From: Allomesorhizobium camelthorni
GTDB taxonomy: Bacteria > Pseudomonadota > Alphaproteobacteria > Rhizobiales > Rhizobiaceae
Assembly: GCF_011045125.1 (NCBI RefSeq)
Contig: NZ_JAAKZF010000008.1
Location: 62,001 to 126,000, forward strand
Direction: 5' to 3'
DNA length: 64,000 nt
Below, one piece after another: positions 51,660-58,835 of this stretch (position 1 is the first letter of the stretch; each line of letters begins with the position of its first letter). Both the position numbers and the translations under genes were made by a program. The notes beneath the pieces were generated by a model. It saw only the letters and a program-made list of their open reading frames with translations. It did no database searches and was not told the DNA's origin.

Positions 51660-51970
51660 CATCAAACCTTTGTTTTCACGAATGCGGCAGCGCCAACGAC
51701 GCCATGCCGTTCAGCCTGCCGGAAGTCTCGTGCCGGGTGTGGCTTTTGGTGCGGGTTGAGAATCTGAGCGCCGTTGCTCCCAGCGGCGAACGAAATGCTC
51801 TGATTGCGCTCCAAGAATGCGAGTAAGTCTTTGTTTTTCCTGCTTCTTACCACATTCGTCCGAAGCGGACCGTCATATCCCGTCACATTTGACACGCCTT
51901 TTGTCACAGGAGGCGTTGTTTTTCAACTCTCTTCGCAATTCCTGACATAGTTGTCATTTCGGCCTCGACA
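51660..51970. other. Intergenic region upstream of tig
   Basis: The 311 bases between tig (minus) and the tRNA-Leu promoter contain no gene that I recognise. It must hold the tig promoter on the minus strand. Relative A+T-richness around 51820-51960 fits promoter DNA. Confidence 0.5.
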
Positions 51971-51999
51971 TTGACAGAATAATGGCCACATGAGATTGG
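51971..51999 (+). promoter_or_regulatory. Probable sigma-70 type promoter of tRNA-Leu
   Basis: A consensus -35 hexamer TTGACA at 51971 is followed, 17 bases later, by GATTGG as a weak -10. The predicted transcription start lies a few bases before the mature tRNA 5' end at 52008. The -10 match is poor, so confidence is moderate. Confidence 0.4.
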
Positions 52000-52007
52000 C
52001 CAGGCAT

Positions 52008-52092
52008 GCGGATGTGGCGGAACTGGTAGACGCCCTGGATTTAGGTTCCAGTGCCGAAAGGCGTGGGGGTTCGAGTCCCTTCATCCGCACCA
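52008..52092 (+). tRNA. tRNA-Leu (anticodon UAG)
   Basis: The 85-base tRNA has acceptor arms GCGGATG and CATCCGC, a D arm with GGCGGAACTGGTAGACGC, an anticodon stem CTGGA/TCCAG with loop TTTAGGT giving anticodon TAG, a class II variable arm (GTGCCGAAAGGCGT) and a T arm with GGTTCGAGTCC. The CCA end is encoded. It decodes CUA and related leucine codons. A reading frame that runs through it (giving ELVDALDLGSS) is the well-known false translation of tRNA-Leu. Confidence 0.97.
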
Positions 52093-52202
52093 GCCCTCTC
52101 TTGCCCGGCGCCGAGCGTGCCACTCCGACCTGCCGCTCGCGCGAAACCCAAATGGCCGCATTTCCGTGCCTGGTCGGTGGCGGCTGGAGGCTCCGAAAGC
52201 GG

Positions 52203-52628
52203 ATGAGACCACGACTTTCGATTTTCACCTGTCTAGCGCTGGGCCTTCTCTGGCTCGCGCCGGCTCACGCCCAGGGTTTCGAGGATCTGAACCGTCCGCT
52301 GCCCGACGTCTTCCGCCCCGGCATCACCGGCTGCGGGCGCGACCGGCCTTGCGATTGGCAGGAGCCGGAGATGGGGCGGCAGGAGCCCAGATACGAGGTC
52401 AATAAATACCGCCAGCCGCGCATCGAGTACGATGTGAGGGTTCCGACCATGCGTCCCGCCGAGCAACCGCTTGGGCGAGGCCGGCTTGCCACCCGCCAAG
52501 GGATTATCCAGGCTCACCGCATCTGGTGCACGGATCGCTACCGCTCCTATAACCGCCGCGACGATACCTTCCAGCCCTACTACGGCGCGCGCAGGCGGTG
52601 CATCTCGCCCTACGTCCGCCTGGACTGA
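52203..52628 (+). CDS. BA14K family secreted protein
   Basis: The 141-residue protein has a 23-residue signal peptide (ending LLWLAPAHA) and a C-terminal BA14K motif, HRIWCTDRYRSYNRRDDTFQ followed by PYYGARRRCISPY. BA14K proteins are small Rhizobiales surface or periplasmic proteins. The founding member in Brucella is immunoreactive and lectin-like; the cellular role is unclear. GGAGG precedes the ATG at 52203. It starts 111 bases after the tRNA gene and is probably transcribed alone. Confidence 0.85.
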   Translation: MRPRLSIFTCLALGLLWLAPAHAQGFEDLNRPLPDVFRPGITGCGRDRPCDWQEPEMGRQEPRYEVNKYRQPRIEYDVRVPTMRPAEQPLGRGRLATRQGIIQAHRIWCTDRYRSYNRRDDTFQPYYGARRRCISPYVRLD

Positions 52629-52660
52629 AACCTGTTATCCCTTCTTCGGAAGCTTGCCGA

Positions 52661-53242
52661 TCAGTAGAGCGGCTCGCGGAAAAGCATTGTGTCGCCGTCC
52701 ATCAGCGCCTTGATCTGCGCCGTGCCGTCCTCGGCGACTGCGGCCACGATGTTGAAACTGCGCACGCGCATGTCGCGCTCGATCGCCAGCCCCTCGCCTT
52801 CCGGGAGATAAAAACGTTCGATCCCGTATTCGACATTCAGCGTATCGATCTTGCCGAGGCTGCGGCCGTCATCGACCATGCCGCGGATGTCGATCTCGCT
52901 ATCTCCAGGCGGCGTCGGCGGACGTTCGTAGAGCGAGGCCGAGACCATCTTCCAGATTCCGTCGCCCTCCTTCTTTACGCGCACGAAGACCGGACCCGCC
53001 TCGGTCCATTGTGCGCCGGATGGCACATTGCCGATCATCGACACCGGAATGTTTGAAATGTCGTAGCCGAGGCGGACATAATCGCCGCGCAGGAGATCGC
53101 GCGGATCGACGGGCTCGACTTTCAGAATCACCTCCTGCCCGTCTCGCAGGACAGCCGCGCGGCCGGCGATGATGAAGGACAGGAAGCCGATCTGGACGAG
53201 CGCCAGGACGATTGCGGAAATTAGCAGGCGGTGCTTTTTCAT
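52661..53242 (-). CDS. GDYXXLXY domain membrane-anchored protein
   Basis: The 193-residue protein has one N-terminal membrane helix (about residues 7-27) and the family motif GDYVRLGY at residues 53-60 in the extracytoplasmic part. GDYXXLXY proteins are typically encoded directly after DUF2157 membrane proteins, as here, where start and stop codons overlap by one base. The pair probably forms a membrane complex of unknown function. Confidence 0.87.
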   Translation of the reverse strand: MKKHRLLISAIVLALVQIGFLSFIIAGRAAVLRDGQEVILKVEPVDPRDLLRGDYVRLGYDISNIPVSMIGNVPSGAQWTEAGPVFVRVKKEGDGIWKMVSASLYERPPTPPGDSEIDIRGMVDDGRSLGKIDTLNVEYGIERFYLPEGEGLAIERDMRVRSFNIVAAVAEDGTAQIKALMDGDTMLFREPLY

Positions 53243-54354
53243 CAGGCTGCTCCCCCTTGCAACAGCGCCGCATCGTTCATCCGCCTTTCCACCCTGATGA
53301 TGAGAAGGGCGACAAGGCCGAGCGCGAGGCCAGACGCCAGGAACAATCCGGCCGTCCCAAGCATGGTTCCGACGGTGACGACATAGACGAACGCCATTTG
53401 GCAGCTGAAGCCGAGATAGGCGATCCAGCGCAGGCCGCGGCTTTCACGGCCGCCGAGCACGACCGCGGCGGCGATGCCGGCAAAGCCCACAAGCGCTGCG
53501 GCGACCAGAGGCGCTGTCTCATCGACCAAGTCGAACTGAAGGATGGTCATGCCCGTCAAAAACCCGACAAGCGCATGGACAGGCATGTTTCCGTCAATGC
53601 GGGCAATCCTCTCGACCGCTTCAGGAGCGTAAATGGCAGCGGCGAACAGCGCAGCCGAAACAAGCGCCAGCACGGCGGGGATAACCAGCATGTCGTGATG
53701 CACCGCCAACAGGGTGACGTAGAAGATCAGGGAGAGCAGCAGCAGGTTTCGCGACGCGCGGCTTGCCGTCCAGTAGGACAAGAGCCAAAGGCCGGCCGCG
53801 ACTACGATGAATGACTGCGGGACACGGGTCTCGCTCCACAATGCGACGCCCTCCAGGAACAGCCAGGAAGCGGCGAGGCCGACGGCGGCGACGGTCAGCG
53901 GACCCGAGCGCAGGGCGGACGCGGCAAGCGCCGTGCCAGCGCACCAGATCAGGACGGCGTCCGCCTCATTGCCGGACAGATGATACATCTGCCCTATCAG
54001 CGCGATCGAGCCGCCGAATGCGGCCGCACCGATTAGCCAGACACCTTCGGCGATCGCGCTGTTCCCGCGCAATTTCAAAAGCGCGCCGCCGACATAGGCG
54101 GCGAATATGAAGGCAAACAGCACCCCGACGCGCAGCAGGCGCGGAAACGCTTCCCAATTGGCGGCTATGACCAAGAGAATGGCCGCGCCGAAAAGCAGCG
54201 CCGCCATGATTGCGAGGACGGAACCGAAGCTCAGCGATTTGCGCTCATTGGCCTCAACATCGCGGCGCAACGCGTCCGCGGCCGCCTTGTCGATGAGGCC
54301 CAATTCCGTCCAGCGAAGGATGTCTTGCCGCACACGCGACCCATAACCCGCCAT
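53242..54354 (-). CDS. DUF2157 polytopic membrane protein
   Basis: The 370-residue protein starts with a soluble segment (ILRWTELGLIDKAAADALRRDVEA) that is characteristic of DUF2157, followed by ten to twelve hydrophobic helices and the conserved GQMYHLSGNEADAVLIWC stretch. Function is unknown. It is the first gene of a two-gene operon with the GDYXXLXY protein. The upstream spacer up to the DUF1127 gene contains several palindromes that may serve both directions. Confidence 0.87.
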   Translation of the reverse strand: MAGYGSRVRQDILRWTELGLIDKAAADALRRDVEANERKSLSFGSVLAIMAALLFGAAILLVIAANWEAFPRLLRVGVLFAFIFAAYVGGALLKLRGNSAIAEGVWLIGAAAFGGSIALIGQMYHLSGNEADAVLIWCAGTALAASALRSGPLTVAAVGLAASWLFLEGVALWSETRVPQSFIVVAAGLWLLSYWTASRASRNLLLLSLIFYVTLLAVHHDMLVIPAVLALVSAALFAAAIYAPEAVERIARIDGNMPVHALVGFLTGMTILQFDLVDETAPLVAAALVGFAGIAAAVVLGGRESRGLRWIAYLGFSCQMAFVYVVTVGTMLGTAGLFLASGLALGLVALLIIRVERRMNDAALLQGGAA

Positions 54355-54433
54355 CGTTTCCCCTTACCCAAGCGTCAACTTTACGCCTTTAGTCTAAAGC
54401 GCTGACGCAACGGCATTTTTGCGACTCGCCTAA

Positions 54434-54454
54434 TTTTAGCCCCAACCGCTAAAA
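54434..54454. promoter_or_regulatory. Palindrome TTTTAGC-N7-GCTAAAA
   Basis: A perfect seven-base inverted repeat in the divergent space between the DUF2157 operon and the DUF1127/small-RNA genes. It lies 80 bases from the DUF2157 start and about 134 bases from the first DUF1127 ATG. A further CTTTAG-T-CTAAAG palindrome lies near 54388. These may be transcription factor sites. Confidence 0.45.
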
Positions 54455-54466
54455 CCGATTAATGTT

Positions 54467-54487
54467 GCAATGCACAATTTGCATTGC
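54467..54487. promoter_or_regulatory. Palindrome GCAATGCA-N5-TGCATTGC
   Basis: A perfect eight-base inverted repeat of 21 bases, about 100 bases upstream of the first DUF1127 ATG. Its size and symmetry resemble operators of dimeric regulators such as LuxR-type or MarR-type proteins. No regulator gene is adjacent. Confidence 0.5.
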
Positions 54488-54587
54488 TGCCATGCACCAA
54501 CAGCACTTTTAATCCGAGTCAGGTGCGCCTATTTAGACTTCGTACAAGAGACAGAAGAAAACGAACCAAAGACGAAACGAGAATACC

Positions 54588-54728
54588 ATGAACCTGATCC
54601 GCAACTACCGCAACTGGCGCCGCTACCGGGAAACCGTTTCCGAGCTGAGCCGCCTGTCGAACCGTGAGCTTTCAGACCTCGGCATCGGCCGCAGCGACAT
54701 TCCTTTCGTCGCGCGCAAGTCGGTCTGA
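54588..54728 (+). CDS. DUF1127 small protein, copy 1
   Basis: This 46-residue, arginine-rich protein (starting MNLIRNYRNWRRYRETVSEL, with SNRELSDLGIGRSDI) is a DUF1127 member. In Rhodobacter sphaeroides a DUF1127 protein (CcaF1) is co-transcribed with the CcsR small RNAs and acts in RNA turnover under stress. The same arrangement occurs here: this gene, a near-identical second copy and six CCTCCTCCC hairpins follow in series. The gene is too short for many gene finders. Confidence 0.9.
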   Translation: MNLIRNYRNWRRYRETVSELSRLSNRELSDLGIGRSDIPFVARKSV

Positions 54729-54780
54729 CATCCGGGCCATTGACGGCCCTGTCCGCTAAGCAAGAAAAAGAGAAACTGAA

Positions 54781-54921
54781 ATGAACCTGATCCGCAACTA
54801 CCGCAACTGGCGCCGCTACCGGGAAACTGTTTCCGAGCTGAGCCGCCTGTCGAACCGTGAACTCACCGACCTCGGCATCAGCCGTGGCGACATCCATCGC
54901 GTCGCGAGGAAGTCGGTCTAA
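54781..54921 (+). CDS. DUF1127 small protein, copy 2
   Basis: The second 46-residue DUF1127 gene begins 193 bases after the first and is almost identical for about its first 90 bases. The proteins differ mainly near the C-terminus (LTDLGISRGDIHRVARKSV against LSDLGIGRSDIPFVARKSV). A recent tandem duplication is the simplest explanation. The first small-RNA hairpin begins only six bases after its stop codon, so the RNAs are probably processed from the same transcript. AAGAAAAAGAGAAACTGAA precedes the ATG, with a weak ribosome binding site. Confidence 0.9.
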   Translation: MNLIRNYRNWRRYRETVSELSRLSNRELTDLGISRGDIHRVARKSV

Positions 54922-54926
54922 CGAAT

Positions 54927-54962
54927 TTCGCCAGGGTCGACCTCCTCCCCGACCCTGACGGA
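54927..54962 (+). ncRNA. CCUCCUCCC-loop hairpin 1 (cuckoo/CcsR-like)
   Basis: An eight-base-pair stem (CAGGGTCG/CGACCCTG), extended by four pairs after one mismatch, closes a ten-base loop ACCTCCTCCC. The loop is close to the anti-Shine-Dalgarno sequence at the 3' end of 16S rRNA. It is the first element of the first triplet. Confidence 0.85.
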
Positions 54963-54964
54963 TA

Positions 54965-54998
54965 CGGTCAGCTTTCACCTCCTCCCGATCGCTGGCCG
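54965..54998 (+). ncRNA. CCUCCUCCC-loop hairpin 2 (cuckoo/CcsR-like)
   Basis: Stem CGGTCAGC with GCTGGCCG (one G-U pair) closes a larger loop TTTCACCTCCTCCCGATC that contains the conserved CCTCCTCCC. It corresponds in position and sequence to hairpin 5. Confidence 0.82.
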
Positions 54999-55005
54999 GC
55001 ACAAA

Positions 55006-55043
55006 ACGACACCCGCCGGACCTCCTCCCCCGGCGGGTGTTGT
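55006..55043 (+). ncRNA. CCUCCUCCC-loop hairpin 3 (cuckoo/CcsR-like)
   Basis: The strongest stem type of the array: eleven base pairs (ACACCCGCCGG/CCGGCGGGTGT), extended outward by G-U, C-G and A-U pairs, around loop ACCTCCTCCC. The stem and loop core recur unchanged in hairpin 6. Confidence 0.87.
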
Positions 55044-55084
55044 CTCCCAAAAGGGCCCAGCTTCCCTCAATAAGCGACAAGAAT

Positions 55085-55120
55085 TTCGTCAGAACCTACC
55101 TCCTCCCAGGAACTGACGAA
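55085..55120 (+). ncRNA. CCUCCUCCC-loop hairpin 4 (cuckoo/CcsR-like)
   Basis: Stem TTCGTCAG/CTGACGAA, a small AA/AA internal loop and an inner CCT/AGG stem close loop ACCTCCTCCC. It starts the second triplet. Compared with hairpin 1 the stem sequence has changed while pairing is kept, which supports selection on structure. Confidence 0.85.
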
Positions 55121-55123
55121 TAC

Positions 55124-55155
55124 GGCCGGCTTTCACCTCCTCCCGATTGCTGGCC
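55124..55155 (+). ncRNA. CCUCCUCCC-loop hairpin 5 (cuckoo/CcsR-like)
   Basis: Stem GGCCGGC/GCTGGCC (one G-U pair) closes loop TTTCACCTCCTCCCGATT. It differs from hairpin 2 at two stem positions, both compatible with pairing. Confidence 0.82.
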
Positions 55156-55160
55156 AACAA

Positions 55161-55205
55161 AACGACACCCGCCGGACCTCCTCCCCCGGCGGGTGTTGTC
55201 GTTTT
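55161..55205 (+). ncRNA. CCUCCUCCC-loop hairpin 6 and probable terminator
   Basis: The core is identical to hairpin 3 (ACACCCGCCGG, loop ACCTCCTCCC, CCGGCGGGTGT). Unlike hairpin 3, the 3' side continues TGTCGTTTT, which extends the stem with the upstream AAAACGACA and ends in a T-run. This last hairpin therefore probably also terminates the transcript. Confidence 0.87.
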
Positions 55206-55221
55206 GGCGCTTCCGATGTGC

Positions 55222-55830
55222 TCAGCGCACGCCCATGACGCCGCGTTTCATCCATTCCGACAGAGGCATGATATCCGGCGGCCCGCCCATGGGCTCATAC
55301 CAGCTGTCCACCGTCCATTTTTTCCCTGACTTGTCCCGCAACACCGCTGTCGAATGCGGGTAGCGCCCGTCGAGAAGGAAGCCGCGCGTGACGTTGCGTT
55401 CCACGGTGTGATGCTTCAGAAGCCCGAGCCGTTGGAGATAGAGCAGAAGCGAGCGGGTATTGGTCGACTCGTCGACGCAATCCATCTGGCCGCGCCTGGC
55501 GTACTGACTGGCATCCGACTTCGGCTGGTCACGTGTGCCGATCACTCCTGCGGCACGATCCTCGTAGTACCGAACCGCCCTTGATACAGCGGCGCGTTCC
55601 GCTTTCGGAGACGAGGCGCCGGCCGCCATGATCCTCGAAAAGCGCCTTCCATCGGCGCCCCCAAGATCCAGGCCCGACCTGAAATGGCATCCGAATCCAT
55701 GACAGATGTCGATACGTGTCGTACCGGCCTTGGTCGCCTTCGTGGCGAGTTGCCCGGCAACCGAGACACTTCCTGCAGCAAGGCAAACGAATGCGATGAC
55801 GGCGACGTGAGCGAGGAAGCGATCTGCCAT
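55222..55830 (-). CDS. Secreted hypothetical protein with possible Cys-His-Asp triad
   Basis: The 202-residue protein has a signal peptide (about residues 1-26) and conserved-looking segments ICHGFGCHFRSGLDL, GQMDCVDESTNTRSLLLYLQ, GRYPHSTAVL and KKWTVDSWYEPMGGPPDIM. The Cys of MDCVDES, His of PHSTAV and Asp of TVDSWY occur in the order and rough spacing of a papain/transglutaminase-type triad, so a periplasmic cysteine peptidase or transferase is possible. I know it only as a conserved hypothetical type. It is convergent with the small-RNA array; its end lies 20 bases from the array terminator. Confidence 0.7.
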   Translation of the reverse strand: MADRFLAHVAVIAFVCLAAGSVSVAGQLATKATKAGTTRIDICHGFGCHFRSGLDLGGADGRRFSRIMAAGASSPKAERAAVSRAVRYYEDRAAGVIGTRDQPKSDASQYARRGQMDCVDESTNTRSLLLYLQRLGLLKHHTVERNVTRGFLLDGRYPHSTAVLRDKSGKKWTVDSWYEPMGGPPDIMPLSEWMKRGVMGVR

Positions 55831-55952
55831 GCGTATTTAATAGCGGCGGCGCGCACGAACGCCAATGCCGTCGGTGAACAACGACGAAAGCCATCGGAAT
55901 ATGACGGCGGGTTTCCTTGCATTTCCGGGCTCCCGGGACTATCTCGGCTGCC

Positions 55953-57362
55953 ATGAAAATGAAACCCGTTCACATTGTCGGCGGCGGCCTGGCCGGCTCG
56001 GAAGCGGCTTGGCAGGCGGCGCAGGCCGGCGTGCCCGTCGTTCTGCACGAGATGCGCCCTGTGCGCGGAACCGAGGCGCACAAGACCGACAGCCTCGCCG
56101 AACTGGTCTGCTCCAATTCGTTCCGATCCGATGACGCTGCGGCCAACGCCGTCGGCCTGCTGCACGCCGAAATGCGGCTTGCCGGGTCGCTGATCATGCG
56201 TGCGGCCGACGCCCACCAGGTGCCGGCCGGCGGCGCGCTTGCCGTCGATCGCGACGGCTTCTCGGCAGCCGTCACCGCCGAACTCGAAGCGCATCCGCTG
56301 ATCACGATCGCGCGTGAAGAAGTCACTGGCCTGCCCCCGCGGGATTGGGGCCAATCGATCATCGCCACCGGGCCGCTGACGGCGCCTTCGCTGGCCGAGG
56401 CGATCGCCGAGACGACAGGCGCCGACGCGCTGGCCTTCTTCGACGCCATCGCTCCGATCATCCATTTCGACACGATCGACATGGATGTCTGCTGGTTCCA
56501 GTCGCGCTACGACAAAGTCGGACCCGGCGGAACCGGCAAGGACTACATCAACTGCCCGATGGACAAGCCGCAATACGAGGCGTTCATCCAGGCGCTGCTC
56601 GACGGCGGCAAGACCGATTTCAAGGAATGGGAAGGCACGCCCTATTTCGACGGCTGCCTGCCGATCGAGGTCATGGCCGAGCGCGGCGCGGAGACGGCGC
56701 GGCACGGGCCGATGAAGCCGATGGGCCTGACCAATGCGCATAATCCGCAGATCAAGGCCTACGCAGTGGTGCAGCTGCGCCAGGACAATGCGCTGGGCAC
56801 GCTCTACAACATGGTCGGCTTCCAGACCAAGCTGAAGCATGCCGAGCAGGTCCGCATCTTCCGCATGATTCCTGGACTCGAAAACGCCGAGTTCGCACGG
56901 CTCGGCGGCCTGCACCGCAACACCTACATCAATTCGCCGGTGCTGCTCGATCCCTCGCTCCAGCTCAATGGGCGCGAGGGCCTGCGTTTCGCCGGCCAGA
57001 TCACCGGCTGCGAGGGCTATGTGGAATCGGCGGCGGTCGGCCTGCTCGCCGGGCGCTTCGCCGCCGCCGAACTGCAGGACCGGTCGCCTTCTGTACCGCC
57101 GGTCACAACCGCGTTCGGCGCGCTGCTCAACCACATCACCGGCGGGCATATCGTTTCCGACGACGAGCCCGGCAAACGCTCCTTCCAGCCGATGAACATC
57201 AATTTCGGCCTGTTCCCGCCGGTCGAGGCGCAAAAGTCCGAAGGCAAGCGCCTGCGCGGCAAGGAAAAGATCGTGGCCAAGCGCCATGCGCTGACCTCAC
57301 GGGCGCTGGCCGATTGCCGCGACTGGCTTGGGCTGGAGCAGAGCGCACAGGCGGCGGAGTAA
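55953..57362 (+). CDS. trmFO: Methylenetetrahydrofolate-tRNA-(uracil-5-)-methyltransferase
   Basis: The 469-residue flavoprotein makes 5-methyluridine at position 54 of tRNA, using methylenetetrahydrofolate and FADH2. It shows the N-terminal FAD motif [17 protein letters not shown] and the TrmFO blocks [30 protein letters not shown] (in parts), [25 protein letters not shown] and LNHITGGH. The ATG at 55953 (or 55959) gives the family start. The gene ends exactly one base before the stop codon of the convergent desaturase gene. Confidence 0.94.
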   Translation: MKMKPVHIVGGGLAGSEAAWQAAQAGVPVVLHEMRPVRGTEAHKTDSLAELVCSNSFRSDDAAANAVGLLHAEMRLAGSLIMRAADAHQVPAGGALAVDRDGFSAAVTAELEAHPLITIAREEVTGLPPRDWGQSIIATGPLTAPSLAEAIAETTGADALAFFDAIAPIIHFDTIDMDVCWFQSRYDKVGPGGTGKDYINCPMDKPQYEAFIQALLDGGKTDFKEWEGTPYFDGCLPIEVMAERGAETARHGPMKPMGLTNAHNPQIKAYAVVQLRQDNALGTLYNMVGFQTKLKHAEQVRIFRMIPGLENAEFARLGGLHRNTYINSPVLLDPSLQLNGREGLRFAGQITGCEGYVESAAVGLLAGRFAAAELQDRSPSVPPVTTAFGALLNHITGGHIVSDDEPGKRSFQPMNINFGLFPPVEAQKSEGKRLRGKEKIVAKRHALTSRALADCRDWLGLEQSAQAAE

Positions 57363-58331
57363 TCACTCCGCCGCCTGCATCTTCTCCTTCGCCAGCGCGT
57401 CCGCGCCCGACAATCCCGGCTTGCCCGCCTCGCCAGGGTTCCTGCGCACATAATCCGCCTTGAGGCTTTCGGAAGTCTCGCGCGAGCCGTCATGGCTCCA
57501 GCCGGGCGGCGCGAACAGATAGCCGAGGCGCTGGCGAAACGTCAGGCCGGGCGCGAGCGCATCCCTGAACATGCCGATCCATTCGTGGAAAGCCACCTTC
57601 AGCGGGTTGAAGGTGCCGAGATTCTTGACGATGCCGTAGCGCGGCCGGTCCTCTTCCAGTTCCTCGACGAAAGTGCCAAACATGCGGTCCCAGATGATCA
57701 GTGTGCCGGCGTAGTTGGCGTCGAGGTAGCGCGGATTGGTGGCGTGGTGGACGCGGTGGTGCGAGGGCGTGTTGAAGATGAACTCGAACCAGCCCCACAT
57801 CTTGCCGATCGTCTCGGTGTGGATCCAGAACTGCCAGACCAGGTTGAAGCCGAAGACAAGGGCGATGACTGCCGGATGGAAGCCGAGCAGGACCAGGGGC
57901 GCCTGCAGCACGAACATGCCGGTGAACAGGCCGGTCCAACTCTGACGCAGCGCCGTCGAAAGATTGTAATGCTGGCTGGAATGATGGTTGACATGCTCGG
58001 CCCAGACCCAGCGCACACGATGCGCGATGCGGTGGTAGAAATAGTAGCGCAGATCGTCGAGCAGGAAGGCGGCCACAAACACCCAGACCGACAGGCCGAG
58101 ATCGAAGAAGCGGAACTGCCAGACCCAGATCAGCGCGGTGTAGGAAACCACGCCGAGCAGCAGCCCGGCCACGACATTGCCGGTCCCCATCATCAGGCTG
58201 GTCAGCGTGTCGCGTGTTTCGAAAGCGCCCTTGGCGCGGCCGGTGCGCACCAGCCACAGCTCAATCAGGATCGCGGCGACGAAGAACGGGATCGCGAGTT
58301 CGGTGACTTTCGGAAAATCATTGGCGTCCAT
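57363..58331 (-). CDS. Sterol desaturase/fatty acid hydroxylase family protein
   Basis: The 322-residue membrane protein has the histidine boxes of the di-iron fatty acid hydroxylase superfamily: HRIAHRVRWVWAEHVNHHS (HX3H and HX2HH) and HRVHHATNPRYLDANY. It has four to five membrane helices. Family members hydroxylate or desaturate lipids such as sterols, carotenoids or ornithine lipids; the substrate here is open. It abuts trmFO tail to tail with no gap. Confidence 0.85.
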   Translation of the reverse strand: MDANDFPKVTELAIPFFVAAILIELWLVRTGRAKGAFETRDTLTSLMMGTGNVVAGLLLGVVSYTALIWVWQFRFFDLGLSVWVFVAAFLLDDLRYYFYHRIAHRVRWVWAEHVNHHSSQHYNLSTALRQSWTGLFTGMFVLQAPLVLLGFHPAVIALVFGFNLVWQFWIHTETIGKMWGWFEFIFNTPSHHRVHHATNPRYLDANYAGTLIIWDRMFGTFVEELEEDRPRYGIVKNLGTFNPLKVAFHEWIGMFRDALAPGLTFRQRLGYLFAPPGWSHDGSRETSESLKADYVRRNPGEAGKPGLSGADALAKEKMQAAE

Positions 58332-58334
58332 GGC

Positions 58335-58763
58335 TCAGGCCTTGCCGGTTGCGGAATTGAGGGATGGATCAAGCGCTTCGGCGACTTCTCGCGCCGCCGA
58401 GGGCTCCGCGAAAACAAACTCGCCGCCCGGCCAGGTGAAGTCGCGGAAGCGGATCGAGACTTTGTTACCGGCCAGCGTCAGCCTCTTGATGTCCCGCGAC
58501 GAGACGATCCGCGTCAGGAATTTGTCGCCGATCACGCCGACTATCCCCGTGCCGGACCCGTGGAGCGAGATGAACGCCGCCTTCCCGTCGGACGTCAGCC
58601 GCACCGCCGCGGCCTTCTCCGCCGGAAAGTCGAGCAGGAAGCGCTGCAGCGCCTCGTCTTCACTGGAAATGCTGGCCCGCCTGCTGCCGCCGGTGAAATG
58701 CACGGCGGCCACCGCCAGGGAGATCCCGACGGCGACGATCGCGACGAGTACGGGCAGGCTCAT
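58335..58763 (-). CDS. Hypothetical membrane-anchored protein
   Basis: The 142-residue protein has an N-terminal helix (SLPVLVAIVAVGISLAVAAVHF) followed by a small soluble domain with SEDEALQRFLLDFPAEKAAAVRLT, GTGIVGVIGDKFLTRIVS and VSIRFRDFTWPGGEFVF. I do not recognise a named family. AGGAGA nine bases before the ATG at 58763 favours this start over the ATG at 58772. It lies three bases upstream of the desaturase start, so the two form an operon. Confidence 0.7.
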   Translation of the reverse strand: MSLPVLVAIVAVGISLAVAAVHFTGGSRRASISSEDEALQRFLLDFPAEKAAAVRLTSDGKAAFISLHGSGTGIVGVIGDKFLTRIVSSRDIKRLTLAGNKVSIRFRDFTWPGGEFVFAEPSAAREVAEALDPSLNSATGKA

Positions 58764-58835
58764 CGGCCGCATTCTCCTCCCGCCCGGAATACCTTTTCGG
58801 TAACCGAACAAGGCAAGGCGTAGCACGATTGACGT

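Noticed and set aside
51990-52202. Frame giving ELVDALDLGSSAERRGG upstream of the BA14K gene
   Set aside because: This is the familiar false translation of a tRNA-Leu gene. The real protein starts at the ATG at 52203 with a signal peptide.
54927-55205. CRISPR-like reading of the repeated CCTCCTCCC blocks
   Set aside because: The repeated units are short loops of hairpins with changing stems, without uniform repeats and spacers. The small-RNA interpretation explains spacing, pairing and the DUF1127 neighbours.
55542-57287. 581-codon open frame on the minus strand
   Set aside because: It is antisense to trmFO, which is unmistakable on the plus strand.
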